In this document: one piece after another, positions 6,882 through 7,497 of the stretch
Position numbering within the stretch: position 1 is the stretch's first letter
Layout: each line of letters begins with the position of its first letter
Source of the DNA: Bacteroidales bacterium UBA1237
GTDB taxonomy: Bacteria > Bacteroidota > Bacteroidia > Bacteroidales > UBA932
DNA length: 7,497 bases
Assembly (NCBI GenBank): GCA_002308935.1
Contig: DBWN01000257.1
Location: 16,089-23,585 of the forward strand
Direction: 5' to 3'
Made by a program: the position numbers and the translations under genes
The notes under the pieces: model-generated
Seen by the model: only the letters and a program-made list of their open reading frames with translations
Told to the model about the DNA's origin: nothing
Database searches by the model: none

Positions 6882-6889
6882 CAAATATA
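6882..6889 (-). promoter_or_regulatory. Candidate -7 promoter element for the M23-M23-merR unit
   Basis: On the minus strand TATATTTG fits the Bacteroidota -7 consensus TAnnTTTG. Transcription would start near 6875 and give a leader of about 55-60 nt before the ATG at 6819, which supports that start choice. No clear -33 TTTG is visible upstream; the A-rich sequence there is shared with the divergent alaS promoter. Confidence 0.5.
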
Positions 6890-6911
6890 GGCTTTTTTGC
6901 AGAATTTGTTG

Positions 6912-6919
6912 TAATTTTG
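6912..6919 (+). promoter_or_regulatory. Candidate -7 promoter element for alaS
   Basis: TAATTTTG fits the Bacteroidota -7 consensus TAnnTTTG. Transcription would start near 6926, giving a leader of about 70 nt before alaS. A canonical -33 TTTG at 19-21 nt spacing is not seen. A TTTTGCAG repeat overlaps the element and recurs 20 bp upstream, and a TGCTGCAGCA palindrome sits at the predicted start point. Confidence 0.5.
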
Positions 6920-6995
6920 CAGTTTGCTGCAGCATATGGCCAGTCCTGACGACTGAAAATGTTGTGCCAAACTTCCAAAACAGAAATCAATACAG

Positions 6996-7497
6996 ATGAT
7001 GACATCAAAAGAAATACGCAAGAAGTATCTTGACTTTTTCGCATCCAAGGGACACACTGTAGTACCCTCTGCGCCCATGGTCATAAAGAATGACCCTACC
7101 CTCATGTTCACCAATGCAGGAATGAACCAGTTCAAGGACATCTTCCTCGGCAATTCCACCCCCAAGTTCAAAAGGGCGACGGACAGCCAGAAATGTCTCC
7201 GAGTAAGCGGAAAGCACAATGACCTCGAAGCGGTAGGTCATGACGGAAGGCACCATACCATGTTCGAGATGCTCGGCAACTGGAGCTTCGGGGATTATTT
7301 CAAGAACGAGGCGATAGACTGGGCATGGGAGCTCCTTACCGAGGTGTACGGCATCGACAAGTCGATTCTCTACGCCACCGTATTTGAGGGAGACAAGGCT
7401 GACGGGACTACCCTTGATGAAGAAGCAAGAGTCGCTTGGCTCCGCCACCTTCCCGCAGACCATGTCCTTCTCGGCAACAAGCATGACAACTTCTGGG
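6996..7497 (+). CDS. alaS: Alanyl-tRNA synthetase (partial, N-terminal 167 codons)
   Basis: This class II synthetase charges tRNA-Ala with alanine in the cytoplasm. The window holds the start of the aminoacylation domain. Recognisable segments are the N-terminal KEIRKKYLDFFASKGH (5-20), the motif 1 region PSAPMVIKNDPTLMFTNAGM (24-43), the DSQKCLRVSGKHNDLE block (63-78), and the motif 2 region TMFEMLGNWSFGDYFK (88-103), all near-identical to the AlaS family. The frame is open to the right edge; a complete AlaS is about 870 residues. Two adjacent ATG codons (6996 and 6999) could both serve as start, and nothing nearby separates them; the first was chosen. It is transcribed divergently from the M23 genes, an arrangement common in Bacteroidota. 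Confidence 0.97.
   Translation, partial: MMTSKEIRKKYLDFFASKGHTVVPSAPMVIKNDPTLMFTNAGMNQFKDIFLGNSTPKFKRATDSQKCLRVSGKHNDLEAVGHDGRHHTMFEMLGNWSFGDYFKNEAIDWAWELLTEVYGIDKSILYATVFEGDKADGTTLDEEARVAWLRHLPADHVLLGNKHDNFW

Noticed and set aside
6820..7044. N-terminal extension of the first M23 gene by 75 codons
   Set aside because: The extension has no M23-like features, crosses the divergent promoter region and overlaps the start of alaS on the other strand. The Met at 6819 gives the normal family N-terminus with a ribosome-binding-like sequence.
7005..7484. Minus-strand open frame (159 codons) opposite alaS
   Set aside because: The plus strand is unmistakably AlaS; this is its shadow.

Overview
The window looks like an ordinary chromosomal region of a Bacteroidales (Bacteroidota) bacterium with moderate GC content. 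Three things point there: the style of the proteins (AlaS, the CT398-like zinc-ribbon coiled-coil protein, membrane-anchored M23 peptidases carrying an RDxxIYRxIF motif, and an RseC homologue directly upstream of rnfB), the near absence of strong Shine-Dalgarno sequences, and candidate promoters with the Bacteroidota -7 element TAnnTTTG. I cannot name the genus. There are no tRNA or rRNA genes, insertion sequences, CRISPR arrays or phage genes, and no gap above 300 bases without a gene.

Layout. Eight genes lie on the minus strand and one on the plus strand. Reading the minus strand in its own direction (right to left), the first unit is two tandem M23 (LytM-type) peptidase paralogues and a small MerR-type regulator, 16 and 18 bp apart. 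After a 93-bp gap with a -7-like element and a perfect 16-bp palindrome comes a second tight series: zinc-ribbon coiled-coil protein, dnaB, a secreted DUF3108 protein, an RseC-family protein, and rnfB, which runs off the left edge. Gaps there are 5, 35, 3 and 31 bp, so co-transcription is likely. At the right end alaS starts on the plus strand, divergent from the M23 pair across a 176-bp region with a -7-like element for each direction, and runs off the right edge.

Function. The left end begins an Rnf (Na+- or H+-translocating ferredoxin:NAD+ oxidoreductase) operon: RseC and RnfB are its usual first two genes in this phylum, and the remaining rnf genes should lie beyond position 1. The middle holds the replicative helicase, and the right half holds envelope peptidoglycan enzymes and alanyl-tRNA synthetase. 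The M23-alaS neighbourhood is familiar in Bacteroidota; the apparent continuity of dnaB with DUF3108, rseC and rnf is less so.

I found no convincing undescribed defence, mobile or regulatory system. The best leads are a Trp where an internal repeat in RnfB predicts a cluster-ligand Cys, the palindrome 3 nt before the zinc-ribbon gene, the tandem M23 pair whose two catalytic domains differ, and the dnaB-rnf linkage.
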